From Pseudomonadota bacterium (GTDB taxonomy: Bacteria > Pseudomonadota > Gammaproteobacteria > Xanthomonadales > Xanthomonadaceae), in assembly GCA_018242365.1 (NCBI GenBank), contig JAFECB010000004.1, forward strand, positions 186,001 to 250,000: a stretch of DNA of 64,000 nt, written 5' to 3'. Below are positions 43,154 to 52,170 of this stretch, in pieces. The notes beneath the pieces are model-generated. The model saw only the letters and a program-made list of their open reading frames with translations. It was not told where the DNA came from and searched no databases. The stretch's first letter is position 1. Each line of letters begins with the position of its first letter. The position numbers were made by a program, and so were the translations under genes.

Positions 43154-45227
43154 GCCCGATATGCACGCGCAGCCAGTCGTTGACCGTGTTGTGCCAGAGC
43201 AGGCTGTTCTGCGGCTTCAACACCCAGTGATTCTCGTCCGGGAAATACAGGAACTTCGATTCGATGCCACGGCGCTGCGCGGCGGTGAAGGCGGCGATGC
43301 CCTGCTCGACCGGGATACGGAAATCCTGCTGGCCGTGGATCACCAGGATTGGCGAACGCCAGTTCTTGACGAAGTTGGCCGGGTTGTAACGCTGGTAGCC
43401 TTCCGGGTTGTCATAGGGCGTGCCGCCGTTCTCCCATTGCGAGAACCACAGCTCCTCGGTGGCGTAGCCCATCATGAAATTGTCGAACACGCCGTCGTGG
43501 GCGACGATGCATTTCCACGGTGTGTTCCAGTTGCCGGCAATCCAGTAGGCCATGAAGCCACCGTAGCTCGCACCCAGCGCGCAGGCGCGGTCGCCATTGA
43601 GGAAGCCGTACTTCGCCAGCGCCGCGGCCCAGCCTTTTTGCAGATCTTCCAGCGGGCGGTCGCCCCAGTGCTGGCTGATCGCATCGGTGAAGGCCTGGCC
43701 ATAGCCGGTGCTGCCGTGGAAATCGATCATCACCACCGCATAGCCCTGCCCCGCATAGGTCTGCGGATTCCAGCGATAGCTCCAGCCGTCGCCGAAACTG
43801 CCCTGCGGACCGCCGTGGATCAGGAAGGCCACCGGGTATTTCTTGCCGGCTTCGTAGTTCCACGGCTTGACCACGTAGCCATGCACGGTCTCGTTGTTCC
43901 AGCCGGTGAAGCTGAATTGCTCGTACTCGCCCCAGGCCACGTTCGGCAGCATGTCCTGTGCGCTCGGGGTGATCTGGCGCAATGAGGAATGGCCATCGGT
44001 GCCGGTGGTGTAGATCACGTCGCCGCTGCGCATCGAGTTGCGTGAAATCGCCAGCGTGTCGCCAGCAAGGGCGACGCTGGACACGCTGCCGTCACCGACG
44101 ACCTTGCGCGTCGCGCCGGTGGTCACGTCCACTGCGAACAACGGATGCTGGCCCATGTCGGAGGCGGTGGTATAAATCGTCCCGCCATCGGCCGACAGGG
44201 TGATGCCATCGGCGCTGCGGTCCCACTGCGGATCGATTTCGCGAATCTTTCCGGTGGTCAGATCCATCGCCATCAGCGCGAAGCGATCCGCCTCGAAGCC
44301 CGGGCGCTTCATCGCGCGGTAGTACAGGGTCTTGCCGTCGGCGGAGAACACCGGGCCGGCGTCCCAGGCCTTGTTGGCCGCGGTCAGGTTGCGCGCATTG
44401 CTGCCGTCCGCATTGACCAGCCAGACGTCGAAATTGGTGCTCCACGGCTCTTCACCATTGGACTGGCGCACGCTCATGGCGACGGTCTTGCCATCCGGCG
44501 ACCATGCGAAATCGGAGAGATCGCCGAACGGTTTCGAGGGGATGTCGCCATGGATGCCGCCGCTGAGCAGGCTGGCGGTGGTCAGTTGCGCGCTGCCACC
44601 CAACGGGGCCGAGAACACGCGATTCAGGCGACCATCGCTCCAGGTATCCCAGTGGCGAATGAACAGGTGATCGAAGGTGACGCCGGTGGCCTTGCGCGCT
44701 TCGATGTCGGCGAGTTTCTTCCTGGTGCAGTCGAGATCGGCATTGCACTCCGGGAAGGTGGCGAATGCCAGCGCGACGTGGCTGCCATCGGGCGAGAGCT
44801 TGTAGCCATCGACATCGACCGCGAAGTTACTGAGCTGGCGCGGTTCGCCGCCGGCCACCGGCATCGCGTACAACTGGCTGGAACCGGACTTGCCGCTGAG
44901 GAAATACAGGGTCTTGCCATCCGGCGAGAACGCCGGTGAATTCACGTTCCAGCCGTCCGGGCTGATCTGGTGCGGCGGCACGTTGTCGCGGGTGACGAGG
45001 TTGCGCATCCACAACGAAGAAGTAGCCTTGTTGGTGTCCCGATTCACCACCCGCTTGGCGAACACGATCACCCGCCCGTCCGGCGACAGCGTCGGCGCGG
45101 AATAGCGGTCGAGGTAGATCATCTCCTGCGGCGACAGGCCGTGGCGGGCCGGCGGCGTGGCCGCAGTCGCCAAGGTCGGCAACGACAGCGCGAGTGCAAG
45201 GGGAAGCAGGGCGTGGCGGAGTTTCAT
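43149..45227 (-). CDS. Secreted S9-family prolyl oligopeptidase (DPP5-like)
   Basis: 692 residues with signal peptide MKLRHALLPLALALSLPTLA. The N-terminal beta-propeller contains repeated TolB-like PDG motifs (TLSPDGRVIVFAKR, AFSPDGKTLYFLSG, AWSPDGKTVAMSV). The C-terminal alpha/beta-hydrolase has VAFLIHGGPQGSFGDGWSYR near residue 465, the nucleophile in GASYGGFMAYW near 550, the Asp in VIHGQQDFRIPVEQ near 635 and the His in PDENHWVLKPQ near 668. Cleaves short peptides in the periplasm, and the oligopeptide transporter gene upstream (about 100 bases away, same strand) would take up the products. The TAG stop is provided by a repeat unit. Confidence 0.94.
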   Translation of the reverse strand: MKLRHALLPLALALSLPTLATAATPPARHGLSPQEMIYLDRYSAPTLSPDGRVIVFAKRVVNRDTNKATSSLWMRNLVTRDNVPPHQISPDGWNVNSPAFSPDGKTLYFLSGKSGSSQLYAMPVAGGEPRQLSNFAVDVDGYKLSPDGSHVALAFATFPECNADLDCTRKKLADIEARKATGVTFDHLFIRHWDTWSDGRLNRVFSAPLGGSAQLTTASLLSGGIHGDIPSKPFGDLSDFAWSPDGKTVAMSVRQSNGEEPWSTNFDVWLVNADGSNARNLTAANKAWDAGPVFSADGKTLYYRAMKRPGFEADRFALMAMDLTTGKIREIDPQWDRSADGITLSADGGTIYTTASDMGQHPLFAVDVTTGATRKVVGDGSVSSVALAGDTLAISRNSMRSGDVIYTTGTDGHSSLRQITPSAQDMLPNVAWGEYEQFSFTGWNNETVHGYVVKPWNYEAGKKYPVAFLIHGGPQGSFGDGWSYRWNPQTYAGQGYAVVMIDFHGSTGYGQAFTDAISQHWGDRPLEDLQKGWAAALAKYGFLNGDRACALGASYGGFMAYWIAGNWNTPWKCIVAHDGVFDNFMMGYATEELWFSQWENGGTPYDNPEGYQRYNPANFVKNWRSPILVIHGQQDFRIPVEQGIAAFTAAQRRGIESKFLYFPDENHWVLKPQNSLLWHNTVNDWLRVHIGQ

Positions 45228-45280
45228 CGGGATCTCCTTGGAACCGGGAACATGGGAACTTGCGTGAACGAGGATGACGC

Positions 45281-45306
45281 GTCATCCCGGCGAACAGCGG
45301 GATGAC
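45281..45306. repeat. Palindromic repeat, family C, short copy
   Basis: GTCATCCCG ... CGGGATGAC, 9-bp arms with an 8-base loop, in the gap between the OPT transporter and the S9 peptidase. May terminate or attenuate read-through. Confidence 0.65.
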
Positions 45307-45325
45307 GAGCATGCACCGCGTCGCG

Positions 45326-47320
45326 TTACGCGAAGGTCTTGCGGGCCATCCGCTCCACCCAGCGGTACAGCAGGAAGATGGCGACCACGAAGGCCACGCC
45401 ACCCAACCAGGCGGCCGGGCCGCTGGCGAACTCATCACCGACCAACTGCAGCGGCAGCAGCTTGAACGCGACGATACCGGCGATCAACACGCCGATCAGG
45501 CCTTCGCCGACGATCATGCCCGACGCCAGCAGCACGCCCAGTTGCTTGGTCGAATCCGGCTTCGCGCTGCGTTCGGCGCGCTTGTCGAACCACCAGCCGA
45601 CGATCGCGCCAACCACCACCATCAGAGTCGATGAGGTCGGCAGATAGATGCCGAGACCCACGGCCAGCGGCGACAGGTGCACCTTGCCCTTGCTCGCACC
45701 GCGCAGCAGCTCGTCGATCACGATCAGCACAACGCCAATCCCGGCACCAATGGTGATCAGGCTCCAATCGATGTTGTTCTGGATCACGCCCTGCGCCAGC
45801 GCCGAGATCAGGCCGGCCTGCGGTGCCGCCAAGGCTTCCTTGCCGGCCCCCGGCGCACCGACGAAGCCATAGGCCTGGTTCACGATGTCGAGGATCGGCG
45901 GAATGATCGCCGAGCCGGCAATCACGCCCACCACCAGCGCCCACTGCTGCTTGGACGGAGTGGCATCGACCAGCTGCCCGGTCTTCAAGTCCTGCAGGTT
46001 GTTGTTGGCGATCGCCGCCACCGTGAACACCACCGAAGTCACCAGCAGCGCGAACGCGACCAGCCCCTGCTGCTGGCTGGCTTCGACCTGCGACTTGATG
46101 CCCAGCACCAGCAGCAAGGCCGCGCCGATCACCACCAGGATGCCGATGCCCGACAGCGGGCTGTTGGAAGAACCGATCAAGCCGGCCATGTAGCCGCAGA
46201 CGGTGGAGACCAGGAAGCCCATCACCACGATGTAGAGCAGGCTGCCCAGCACCAGCGGCAACCAGTGCGCGCCCAGCCCGGTGGCGGAACTGAAGTGGAA
46301 CAGCAGGAACGCCAGCGGCACGAAGCAGGCCAGCATCACCAGCCCGACCACGCCGATCGGGATGTCGTGCTCGGTGCGCGGCAGCATGTGCAAGGTGCCG
46401 CCCTTGCGCGCCTTGTTCGCCGCCATCGCCGACATCAGGCCGGACACCACCGGCTTGACCAGTTTGCCCAGAGTCCAGATCGCAGCCACGCCAATGGTGC
46501 CGGCACCGACGAAGCGCACGTTGTGGCTCCAGGTGGCCCCCGCCATGTCCTCGAAACTGCCGGTCAGGCCGGCGGTCAAGGCCGAGAAATGCGGCACGCC
46601 CCAACCCCAGCCGATGACCGCGCCCAGCAACATCGCGATCCCGACCCACAGGCCGACCAGATGGCCGACCGCAAACAGCGCCATCGACATGCCGAAGTCG
46701 AAGCCGGTGACGCCATCGCCCACCTTGAAATAGCCCTTCACGTCACTGGCAAAGGTCTTGGTCGCCACCACCAGCGCGAACCCTGCCGCCACCAGCGCGC
46801 CCCAGGTCACCGCCAGCAGGCCGGCGCGGCTTTCCTCCGCACCCTCCGCCGTGGCCGACTCGCCCGGACTGCCCACCTTCAGCACTTCGGCGCAGGCCAC
46901 GCCTTCCGGATACGGCAGATCGGAATTGGTGACCAGCGCCCGCCGCAGCGGGATCGAATACATCACCCCGAGGATGCCGCCGAGGGCGCAGATCAGGAAC
47001 GAAACCCAGTACGGAAAGCCGGTCCACCAGCCGATGATGACCAGGCCCGGCAACACGAAGATGATCGAGGACAGCGTGCCCGCGGCCGAGGCCACGGTCT
47101 GCACGATGTTGTTTTCCTGGATCGTCGAATTCTTGAACCCGCGCAGCAAGGCCATCGAGATCACCGCTGCCGGGATCGAGGTGGCGAAGGTCAAACCCGC
47201 CTTGAGCCCGAAGAACACGTTCGCGGCGGTGAACGCGAGGGTGATGATCACGCCCAGCACGATGCCGCGCAGGGTGAACTCGGTGCGCGCCTCGGTGGGC
47301 GCGGAAGTGGACTGGGACAT
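45326..47320 (-). CDS. Oligopeptide transporter, OPT family
   Basis: 664 residues with about 16 hydrophobic segments. The start is MSQSTSAPTEARTEFTLRG; a much longer open frame upstream is not coding. Seen: GLKAGLTFATSIPAAVISMA near residue 40, GTLSSIIFVLPGLVIIGWW, PYPEGVACAEVLKVG near 135 (an OPT hallmark), NNNLQDLKTGQLVDATPSKQ near 430, and GLGIYLPTSSTLMVVVGAIV near 575. Matches the bacterial OPT subfamily that imports di- to oligopeptides with protons. A functional pair with the S9 peptidase downstream on the same strand is plausible. Confidence 0.93.
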   Translation of the reverse strand: MSQSTSAPTEARTEFTLRGIVLGVIITLAFTAANVFFGLKAGLTFATSIPAAVISMALLRGFKNSTIQENNIVQTVASAAGTLSSIIFVLPGLVIIGWWTGFPYWVSFLICALGGILGVMYSIPLRRALVTNSDLPYPEGVACAEVLKVGSPGESATAEGAEESRAGLLAVTWGALVAAGFALVVATKTFASDVKGYFKVGDGVTGFDFGMSMALFAVGHLVGLWVGIAMLLGAVIGWGWGVPHFSALTAGLTGSFEDMAGATWSHNVRFVGAGTIGVAAIWTLGKLVKPVVSGLMSAMAANKARKGGTLHMLPRTEHDIPIGVVGLVMLACFVPLAFLLFHFSSATGLGAHWLPLVLGSLLYIVVMGFLVSTVCGYMAGLIGSSNSPLSGIGILVVIGAALLLVLGIKSQVEASQQQGLVAFALLVTSVVFTVAAIANNNLQDLKTGQLVDATPSKQQWALVVGVIAGSAIIPPILDIVNQAYGFVGAPGAGKEALAAPQAGLISALAQGVIQNNIDWSLITIGAGIGVVLIVIDELLRGASKGKVHLSPLAVGLGIYLPTSSTLMVVVGAIVGWWFDKRAERSAKPDSTKQLGVLLASGMIVGEGLIGVLIAGIVAFKLLPLQLVGDEFASGPAAWLGGVAFVVAIFLLYRWVERMARKTFA

Positions 47321-47437
47321 GGGCGACCTGTGCCTGTGAAAACCGCCCAAGTATTGCAGATGACGGCCGGACGTGAGCGCCTGCATGCGGACAGCATCGA
47401 TGCTGGGGGCCTCCACGGAAGGCAATGAACGACGGCC

Positions 47438-47463
47438 GTCATTCCCGCGAAAGCGGGAATGAC
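47438..47463. repeat. Palindromic repeat, family C, perfect short copy
   Basis: GTCATTCCCGC / GCGGGAATGAC with a GAAA loop, an exact 11-bp inverted repeat. It is the only structure I see in the 300 bases between the OPT gene start and the TPP riboswitch. Resembles Neisseria dRS3. Confidence 0.8.
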
Positions 47464-47626
47464 GAACTGCAGCGAGTTGTTCATCAATGTTGTTGCGCGA
47501 TGCCGGAATGGCACCGGCTTTCCGCTCCAGCGCCACCCCTGACAATCTGTCGTAAAGATGACAGCGTCTCCAGTGATGCTCAGACGCACTGGCCGCCGAC
47601 GCGCTTTGGTGGTTCAATGGCGCCCG

Positions 47627-47704
47627 AAGCGGGGGTGCCCGGCGTGGCCGGGCTGAGAGAGTCCCTTGGAACCTGATCCGGTTTGCACCGGCGTAGGGAG
47701 CTTG
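47627..47704 (+). promoter_or_regulatory. TPP (thi-box) riboswitch
   Basis: Contains the conserved thi-box segments in order: GGGGGTGCCC, a P3 stem CCGG...CCGG, GGGCTGAGAGAGTCCC, GAACCTGATCCGG, and CGGCGTAGGGAGCTT. Helices P2-P5 can be drawn by eye. It binds thiamine pyrophosphate and lowers expression of the genes downstream when the vitamin is plentiful. The next genes are a TonB receptor and a PnuC-like transporter, so it controls uptake rather than synthesis. The 70 bases after it show no T-rich terminator, so control is probably at translation. Confidence 0.95.
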
Positions 47705-47724
47705 ATCGAGGTGCCGCGTCCGCG

Positions 47725-47778
47725 ATGGATGCACGCCTGCCGTCGCTTCGCCTGTCCCCCATCGGCGCTGCGAAATGA
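47725..47778 (+). CDS. Possible 17-residue leader ORF coupled to the TonB receptor
   Basis: ATG at 47725, preceded by GAGGTG about 10 bases upstream, reads MDARLPSLRLSPIGAAK and stops at a TGA that overlaps the receptor's ATG (AAATGA). The receptor's own ATG has no recognisable ribosome-binding site. Ribosomes loading on the leader and re-initiating would explain its translation. The GAGGTG lies right after the riboswitch, where sequestration could control both. Speculative. Confidence 0.35.
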   Translation: MDARLPSLRLSPIGAAK

Positions 47779-49934
47779 CTCCCAAGCTCTCCCCCCTGCT
47801 GCTTGCCCTGCTGCCGCTGCTGGCGAATGCCCAGTCGACGGACGAACAACCGCAACAGCAGCCGACCCAATTGCCCGCCGTCAAGGTGACCGGTCAAAGC
47901 GAAGCCACGTCGCGACAGCAACGGATCGACGCCTGGGGCATTGCTTCTCTGCATGACACCCCGGCAGCCATCAGCGTGATCGGTCGCGACCGCATCGAGG
48001 CCCGCCAGATCCGCACCCTCAGCGAACTGGCGCACGAAGACGCATCGCTGGGCGACAACTACGCGCCGGTCGGTTACTACCAGAACATCGCGATCCGCGG
48101 CTATGCGCTGGACCTCGGCACCGGCTATCGGATCAACAACCTGGCGATGACCGGCGAACAGCCCATCGCGCTGGAAGACAAGCAGCAGGTCGAAGTGCTC
48201 AAGGGCCTGGCCGGCCTGTCCGCCGGGGTGATGGAACCGGGCGGCGTGGTCAACTTCGTCAGCAAGCGTCCCGACAACGTGCGCACACTCACCTTGGGCG
48301 TGGATTCGCGTGGATCGACGTATGCCGCACTGGACGTGGGCACCTGGCTGTCGCCGCGCTTCGGCCTGCGCGCGAACATCGCCGGCGAGGACATGCATTC
48401 CTTCGTCGATCATGCCAACGGTCACCGTGCGTTCTTCGCCGTGGCCGCCGACTGGAAAATCAGCGACACAACCACGCTGGAGCTGGACCTCGACCACCTC
48501 GACAGCGCCCAGCGCTCGGCCTCAGGCTACATGCTGCTGGGCGGGACGCAGTTCCCGCAGCACGTGGATCGCCATGCGATGCTCGGCTACCAACCCTGGC
48601 AAAAGCCGGTTGCGATCCGCGCCGACAACGCCAGCGCTCGCCTGCGCCATGCCTTCAACGAAGACTGGATCCTGCAACTTGCACTCGGCCGCAGCCGCAG
48701 CGTGATCGACGACAACGTCGCCTTCGCCTACGGTTGCTGGTACGTGACTGCATGTTCGAGTGGCAGCCCGCACAACTACTTCGCGCCGGACGGCAGCTTC
48801 GACATCTACGACTACCGTAATCCGGGCGACACCCGCACCAGCGACGAGGCGCGGGTGACGCTGGAAGGACGCTTCAACACCGGCAACATCGGGCATTCAC
48901 TCACCCTTGGTGCCAGCGCCTTCCATCGCGGCATCAACCGCCATTGGCACGTCAACGACTACATCGGCACCGGCAATATCAATGACCCGACCCCGCCGGT
49001 GTTCGATCCCTCGCCCAAGCAGATCGGCCCGCGGGTGCAGCGCCTCAACAGTTGGCAGCGGTCTCTTTTTGCGATGGATCGGGTGAGTCTGGACGAGCAC
49101 TGGCAACTGCTCCTCGGCGTGCGCCATGTCGATCTCGGCGAACAGGCGCGCAGCAAGAAGAACGTGCTCGAACGCGATACCCATCTGCACACGACACTGC
49201 CGCAGGTCGCTCTGCTGTGGCAGCAGAGCGATGCGATCACCGCCTACGTCAGCTACAGCGAAGGACTGTCACTGGGCCAGCAGGCACCGTCTTGGACCAG
49301 CAATGATGGCGACACGCTGGCACCACGGCGGTCGCGACAGGTCGAGGCGGGCATCAAGTACCGTTGGACCCCGCGACTGGATCTCGATGCCACGCTGTTC
49401 CGCATCCACCAGCCCTACCAGTACGCGCAGCCGGACACATCCTGGGCCGGCTTCACCTTCGTCCAGCACGGCGAGGAAGTGCACACCGGGCTGGAGCTGT
49501 CGGCCAATGGACGTGTGGGTGAGAGCACCGGCCTGCACGCCAGCCTCGCGCTGACCCGCGCGCATGCGCAAGGCACCGGCACCCCTGCCTATGACGGCCA
49601 TCAGGTCGTCAACGTGCCGCGCCTGCGCGCCTCACTGCAACTTGACCACCAGCTGCCGTTCCTGCCACAAGTCACGGTATTCGGAGGATGGCGCTACGCC
49701 TCCGCCAATCCGGCTACGCCGAACGGCGCGTTGAGCGCGCCCGCCTACAGCGTGTTCGACCTCGGCCTGCGTCATGATGGCGTGGTGAATGGCCACGATG
49801 TCTCGACGCAAGTGGGAATCGACAATCTGTTCAACCGTTTCTACTGGCGCGACACCGGCAGTTCGCAGGGCGACAACTACCTGTTCCCCGGCACGCCACG
49901 CCTGCTGCGGCTGACCGTGCGCGTGTCGCTGTGA
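47775..49934 (+). CDS. TonB-dependent outer-membrane receptor, probably for thiamine
   Basis: 719 residues with signal peptide MTPKLSPLLLALLPLLANAQ. LPAVKVTGQSEA is the likely TonB box region. The plug domain contains TPAAISVIGRDRIEARQIRT, NIAIRGYALDLGTGYRINNL and EVLKGLAGLSAGVMEPGGVV, and NFVSKRP. The beta-barrel ends in TPRLLRLTVRVSL with the aromatic/hydrophobic terminal pattern. By sequence it looks like siderophore receptors, but a TPP riboswitch precedes it and a PnuC-type transporter follows (4-base overlap). Its substrate is therefore most probably thiamine or a derivative. Confidence 0.93.
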   Translation: MTPKLSPLLLALLPLLANAQSTDEQPQQQPTQLPAVKVTGQSEATSRQQRIDAWGIASLHDTPAAISVIGRDRIEARQIRTLSELAHEDASLGDNYAPVGYYQNIAIRGYALDLGTGYRINNLAMTGEQPIALEDKQQVEVLKGLAGLSAGVMEPGGVVNFVSKRPDNVRTLTLGVDSRGSTYAALDVGTWLSPRFGLRANIAGEDMHSFVDHANGHRAFFAVAADWKISDTTTLELDLDHLDSAQRSASGYMLLGGTQFPQHVDRHAMLGYQPWQKPVAIRADNASARLRHAFNEDWILQLALGRSRSVIDDNVAFAYGCWYVTACSSGSPHNYFAPDGSFDIYDYRNPGDTRTSDEARVTLEGRFNTGNIGHSLTLGASAFHRGINRHWHVNDYIGTGNINDPTPPVFDPSPKQIGPRVQRLNSWQRSLFAMDRVSLDEHWQLLLGVRHVDLGEQARSKKNVLERDTHLHTTLPQVALLWQQSDAITAYVSYSEGLSLGQQAPSWTSNDGDTLAPRRSRQVEAGIKYRWTPRLDLDATLFRIHQPYQYAQPDTSWAGFTFVQHGEEVHTGLELSANGRVGESTGLHASLALTRAHAQGTGTPAYDGHQVVNVPRLRASLQLDHQLPFLPQVTVFGGWRYASANPATPNGALSAPAYSVFDLGLRHDGVVNGHDVSTQVGIDNLFNRFYWRDTGSSQGDNYLFPGTPRLLRLTVRVSL

Positions 49935-50506
49935 ACCTGCCGACCCACGAACTGATCGCCGCGACGCTGAGCGCGACCAGCGTGTGGCTGGGCACCCGCC
50001 GCAGCCCGTGGTGCTATCCGGCTGGGCTGGTGTCGGTGTGCGTGTACATCTGGGTCTACCTCGGCGCGCGGCTGTATTCGGAAGTCCTGCTGCAATGCAT
50101 CTGGGTGGGCATGCTGGTGCTGGGCTGGTGGCGCTGGCGACAACACCTCGACAGCAAGGGCCACGTCCGTATCGCCGCATTGGATCGTCGCAGCGGGGCG
50201 CTGCATCTGGCCGCCGGCATCGGCTGCGGATTGGTGCTCGGCCATGTGATGGCCACCCACACCAACGCCTCCCTGCCCTGGCTCGACGCCCAGCTCACCG
50301 CTCTGAGCCTGATCGGCCAGTTCTGGCAGAACCGCCGCCACATCACCGCATGGTGGATGTGGATCGCGGTCGACGTGGTCTACGTCGGCATGTTCGTGAA
50401 CAAGCACCTGTTCGTCACCGCCGTGCTCTATGCAGGCTTCGTCGGGCTGGCGATCAAGGGGCTGCGGGATTGGCAGAAGGCGGCGCGAAATGCGGCAGCG
50501 GCATGA
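49931..50506 (+). CDS. pnuT: PnuC-family transporter, probably thiamine (PnuT)
   Basis: 191 residues, GTG start overlapping the receptor stop (GTGA). Seven or so hydrophobic segments: LIAATLSATSVWLGTRRSPW, CYPAGLVSVCVYIWVYLGAR, YSEVLLQCIWVGMLVLGWWR and WWMWIAVDVVYVGMFVNKHL are typical of the PnuC fold. The conserved W-x-x-W/Q elements appear in QCIWVGMLVLGWWRW and LIGQFWQNRRHITAWW. PnuC imports nicotinamide riboside. The thi-box upstream argues for the thiamine-specific PnuT branch, which works by facilitated diffusion followed by trapping through phosphorylation. No thiamine kinase gene is visible nearby. Confidence 0.9.
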   Translation: MNLPTHELIAATLSATSVWLGTRRSPWCYPAGLVSVCVYIWVYLGARLYSEVLLQCIWVGMLVLGWWRWRQHLDSKGHVRIAALDRRSGALHLAAGIGCGLVLGHVMATHTNASLPWLDAQLTALSLIGQFWQNRRHITAWWMWIAVDVVYVGMFVNKHLFVTAVLYAGFVGLAIKGLRDWQKAARNAAAA

Positions 50507-50561
50507 CCCTTCACGCCTGATCACCGCCCCGGGCGGCAATCTGCCGCGATTCGCGGCCAAC

Positions 50562-50589
50562 AAAAACCCCGCAACGATGCGGGGTTTTT
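50562..50589. terminator. Bidirectional Rho-independent terminator
   Basis: AAAAACCCCGCA / TGCGGGGTTTTT with an ACGA loop, a perfect 12-bp inverted repeat with A-run and T-run on the two sides. Serves pnuT on the plus strand and tRNA-Thr on the minus strand. Confidence 0.9.
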
Positions 50590-50599
50590 GGTAATTCGA

Positions 50600-50675
50600 T
50601 GGTGCCGGAAACAGGAGTCGAACCTGCGACCTACGCATTACGAATGCGCCGCTCTACCAACTGAGCTATTCCGGC
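50600..50675 (-). tRNA. tRNA-Thr (anticodon CGT)
   Basis: 76 bases including an encoded CCA. On the minus strand: acceptor GCCGGAA/TTCCGGC, D-arm GCTCAGTTGGTAGAGC, anticodon loop TTCGTAA giving CGT (reads ACG), T-arm GCAGGTTCGACTCCTGT. All arms pair. A TAAAAT box 12-17 bases upstream may be its -10. A strong terminator follows. Confidence 0.97.
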
Positions 50676-50715
50676 AAGGTCGCGCATTTTATCGGTTGCG
50701 GCAGCTTCGCGCCAG

Positions 50716-51654
50716 TCAGCGCAGTTGCTTGGGCAGGGCAAACACCATGCTCTCCGGTTCGCCGCGCAATTCCTGCACGTCCGGAGCACCAAGCTGGCGC
50801 AGGCGGGCCAGGACACCCTGCACCAGCACTTCCGGGGCGGAGGCGCCGGCGGTGACGCCGATCCGGTGGCGGCCGGCGATCCAGGCAGGATCGATTTCAT
50901 CGGCATTGTCGATCAACCAGGCCGCGGCACCTTCGCGCTGGGCCAGTTCGCGCAGACGGTTGGAGTTGGAGGAATTCGGTGAGCCGACCACCAGCACTGC
51001 ATCGCAGCCGCCGTGCACCAGCTCTCGCACGGCATCCTGACGGTTCTGGGTGGCATAGCAGATGTCGTCGTGCTTCGGGCCCTGGATCTCGGGGTACTTC
51101 GCACGCAGCGCAGCAATGATTCCGCGGGTGTCATCCACGCTCAACGTGGTCTGGGTCGTATAGGCGCAGTTGTCAGGCTGCCGGATGTCGAGCGTCGCCA
51201 CATCGTCCAGATCCTCGACCAGATGGATCACGCCGGTCTGGCCGGTAGCGGTCCATTGTCCCATCGTGCCTTCGACTTCCGGATGCCCGGCGTGGCCGAT
51301 CAGCACCATGTCACGCCCACGCCGGTTCTGGCGGCCGACTTCCTGATGCACCTTGGTGACCAGCGGGCAGGTGGCATCAAACACGCGCAGGCCGCGTCGT
51401 TCGGCCTCGCTGCGCACTGCTTGCGAGACGCCGTGGGCGGAGAAGATCACGGTCGCGCCGTCGGGCACTTCGCTCAGTTCCTCGACGAAGATCGCGCCGC
51501 GGTTTTTCAGGTCATCGACCACGAATTTGTTGTGCACGACCTCGTGGCGCACGTAGATCGGCGCGCCGTAAATCTCCAGCGTGCGCTTGACGATCTCGAT
51601 GGCGCGATCAACGCCGGCACAGAAGCCGCGCGGATTGGCGAGCAGGACATCCAT
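50716..51654 (-). CDS. ispH: 4-hydroxy-3-methylbut-2-enyl diphosphate reductase
   Basis: Last step of the MEP isoprenoid pathway: reduces HMBPP to IPP and DMAPP using a [4Fe-4S] cluster. 312 residues. Cluster Cys residues are in [16 protein letters not shown] near 12, [14 protein letters not shown] near 96 and [24 protein letters not shown] positions (Cys in [10 protein letters not shown] near 193). [20 protein letters not shown] holds the substrate His. [15 protein letters not shown] and [15 protein letters not shown] are typical. Lies 9 bases downstream of lspA. Confidence 0.97.
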   Translation of the reverse strand: MDVLLANPRGFCAGVDRAIEIVKRTLEIYGAPIYVRHEVVHNKFVVDDLKNRGAIFVEELSEVPDGATVIFSAHGVSQAVRSEAERRGLRVFDATCPLVTKVHQEVGRQNRRGRDMVLIGHAGHPEVEGTMGQWTATGQTGVIHLVEDLDDVATLDIRQPDNCAYTTQTTLSVDDTRGIIAALRAKYPEIQGPKHDDICYATQNRQDAVRELVHGGCDAVLVVGSPNSSNSNRLRELAQREGAAAWLIDNADEIDPAWIAGRHRIGVTAGASAPEVLVQGVLARLRQLGAPDVQELRGEPESMVFALPKQLR

Positions 51655-51663
51655 GGCCGCAGT

Positions 51664-52170
51664 CTAGGCCTCCGCCGAAGGTCTGGATTTGCCGGACATC
51701 AGCCCCGAGGCCAGCGCCAGCCCGATCGCGCCGCAGACCACGGCGGAGTCGGCGATGTTGAACGCCGGCCAATAGTGGCTACCGACGTACCACTGGATGA
51801 AGTCGATCACATGGCCGTGCAGGAAGCGATCGATCACGTTGCCGATCGCGCCGCCTATCACCAGCGCCAGCGGCAATGCCTGCTTCCAGTCGCCGCGCGG
51901 GGTGCGCGCCAGCATCCACGCCAGCACCGCGCTGATGACAAAGGCAAGAACGATGAAGAACCACTGCTGCCAACCGCCGGCATCGGCCAGGAAGCTGAAG
52001 GCCGCGCCGGTGTTGTAGGTGCGATACCAGTTCCAGAAGCCATCGATCACCGGCACCGCGACATGCTCGGGCAGTGAGGCCAGTACCCAGGCCTTGCTCC
52101 ACTGGTCAAGTGCGATGACGAGGACCGAGGCCAGCAGCCATGGCAGTGCACTGGGCTTGGGTGTCTTCAT
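51664..52170 (-). CDS. lspA: Lipoprotein signal peptidase II
   Basis: Inner-membrane aspartyl protease that cleaves lipoprotein signal peptides after lipidation. 168 residues with four hydrophobic segments. The start [20 protein letters not shown] overlaps the ileS stop by one base. Catalytic Asp residues: [16 protein letters not shown] near 118 and [14 protein letters not shown] near 138. [14 protein letters not shown] is the conserved first-helix motif. Order ileS-lspA-ispH is classical. Confidence 0.97.
   Translation of the reverse strand: MKTPKPSALPWLLASVLVIALDQWSKAWVLASLPEHVAVPVIDGFWNWYRTYNTGAAFSFLADAGGWQQWFFIVLAFVISAVLAWMLARTPRGDWKQALPLALVIGGAIGNVIDRFLHGHVIDFIQWYVGSHYWPAFNIADSAVVCGAIGLALASGLMSGKSRPSAEA

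Noticed and set aside
45677..47428. A 583-residue plus-strand open frame opposite the OPT transporter
   Set aside because: The translation is rich in His/Gln/Arg with no domain. It is the mirror of the hydrophobic transporter codons.
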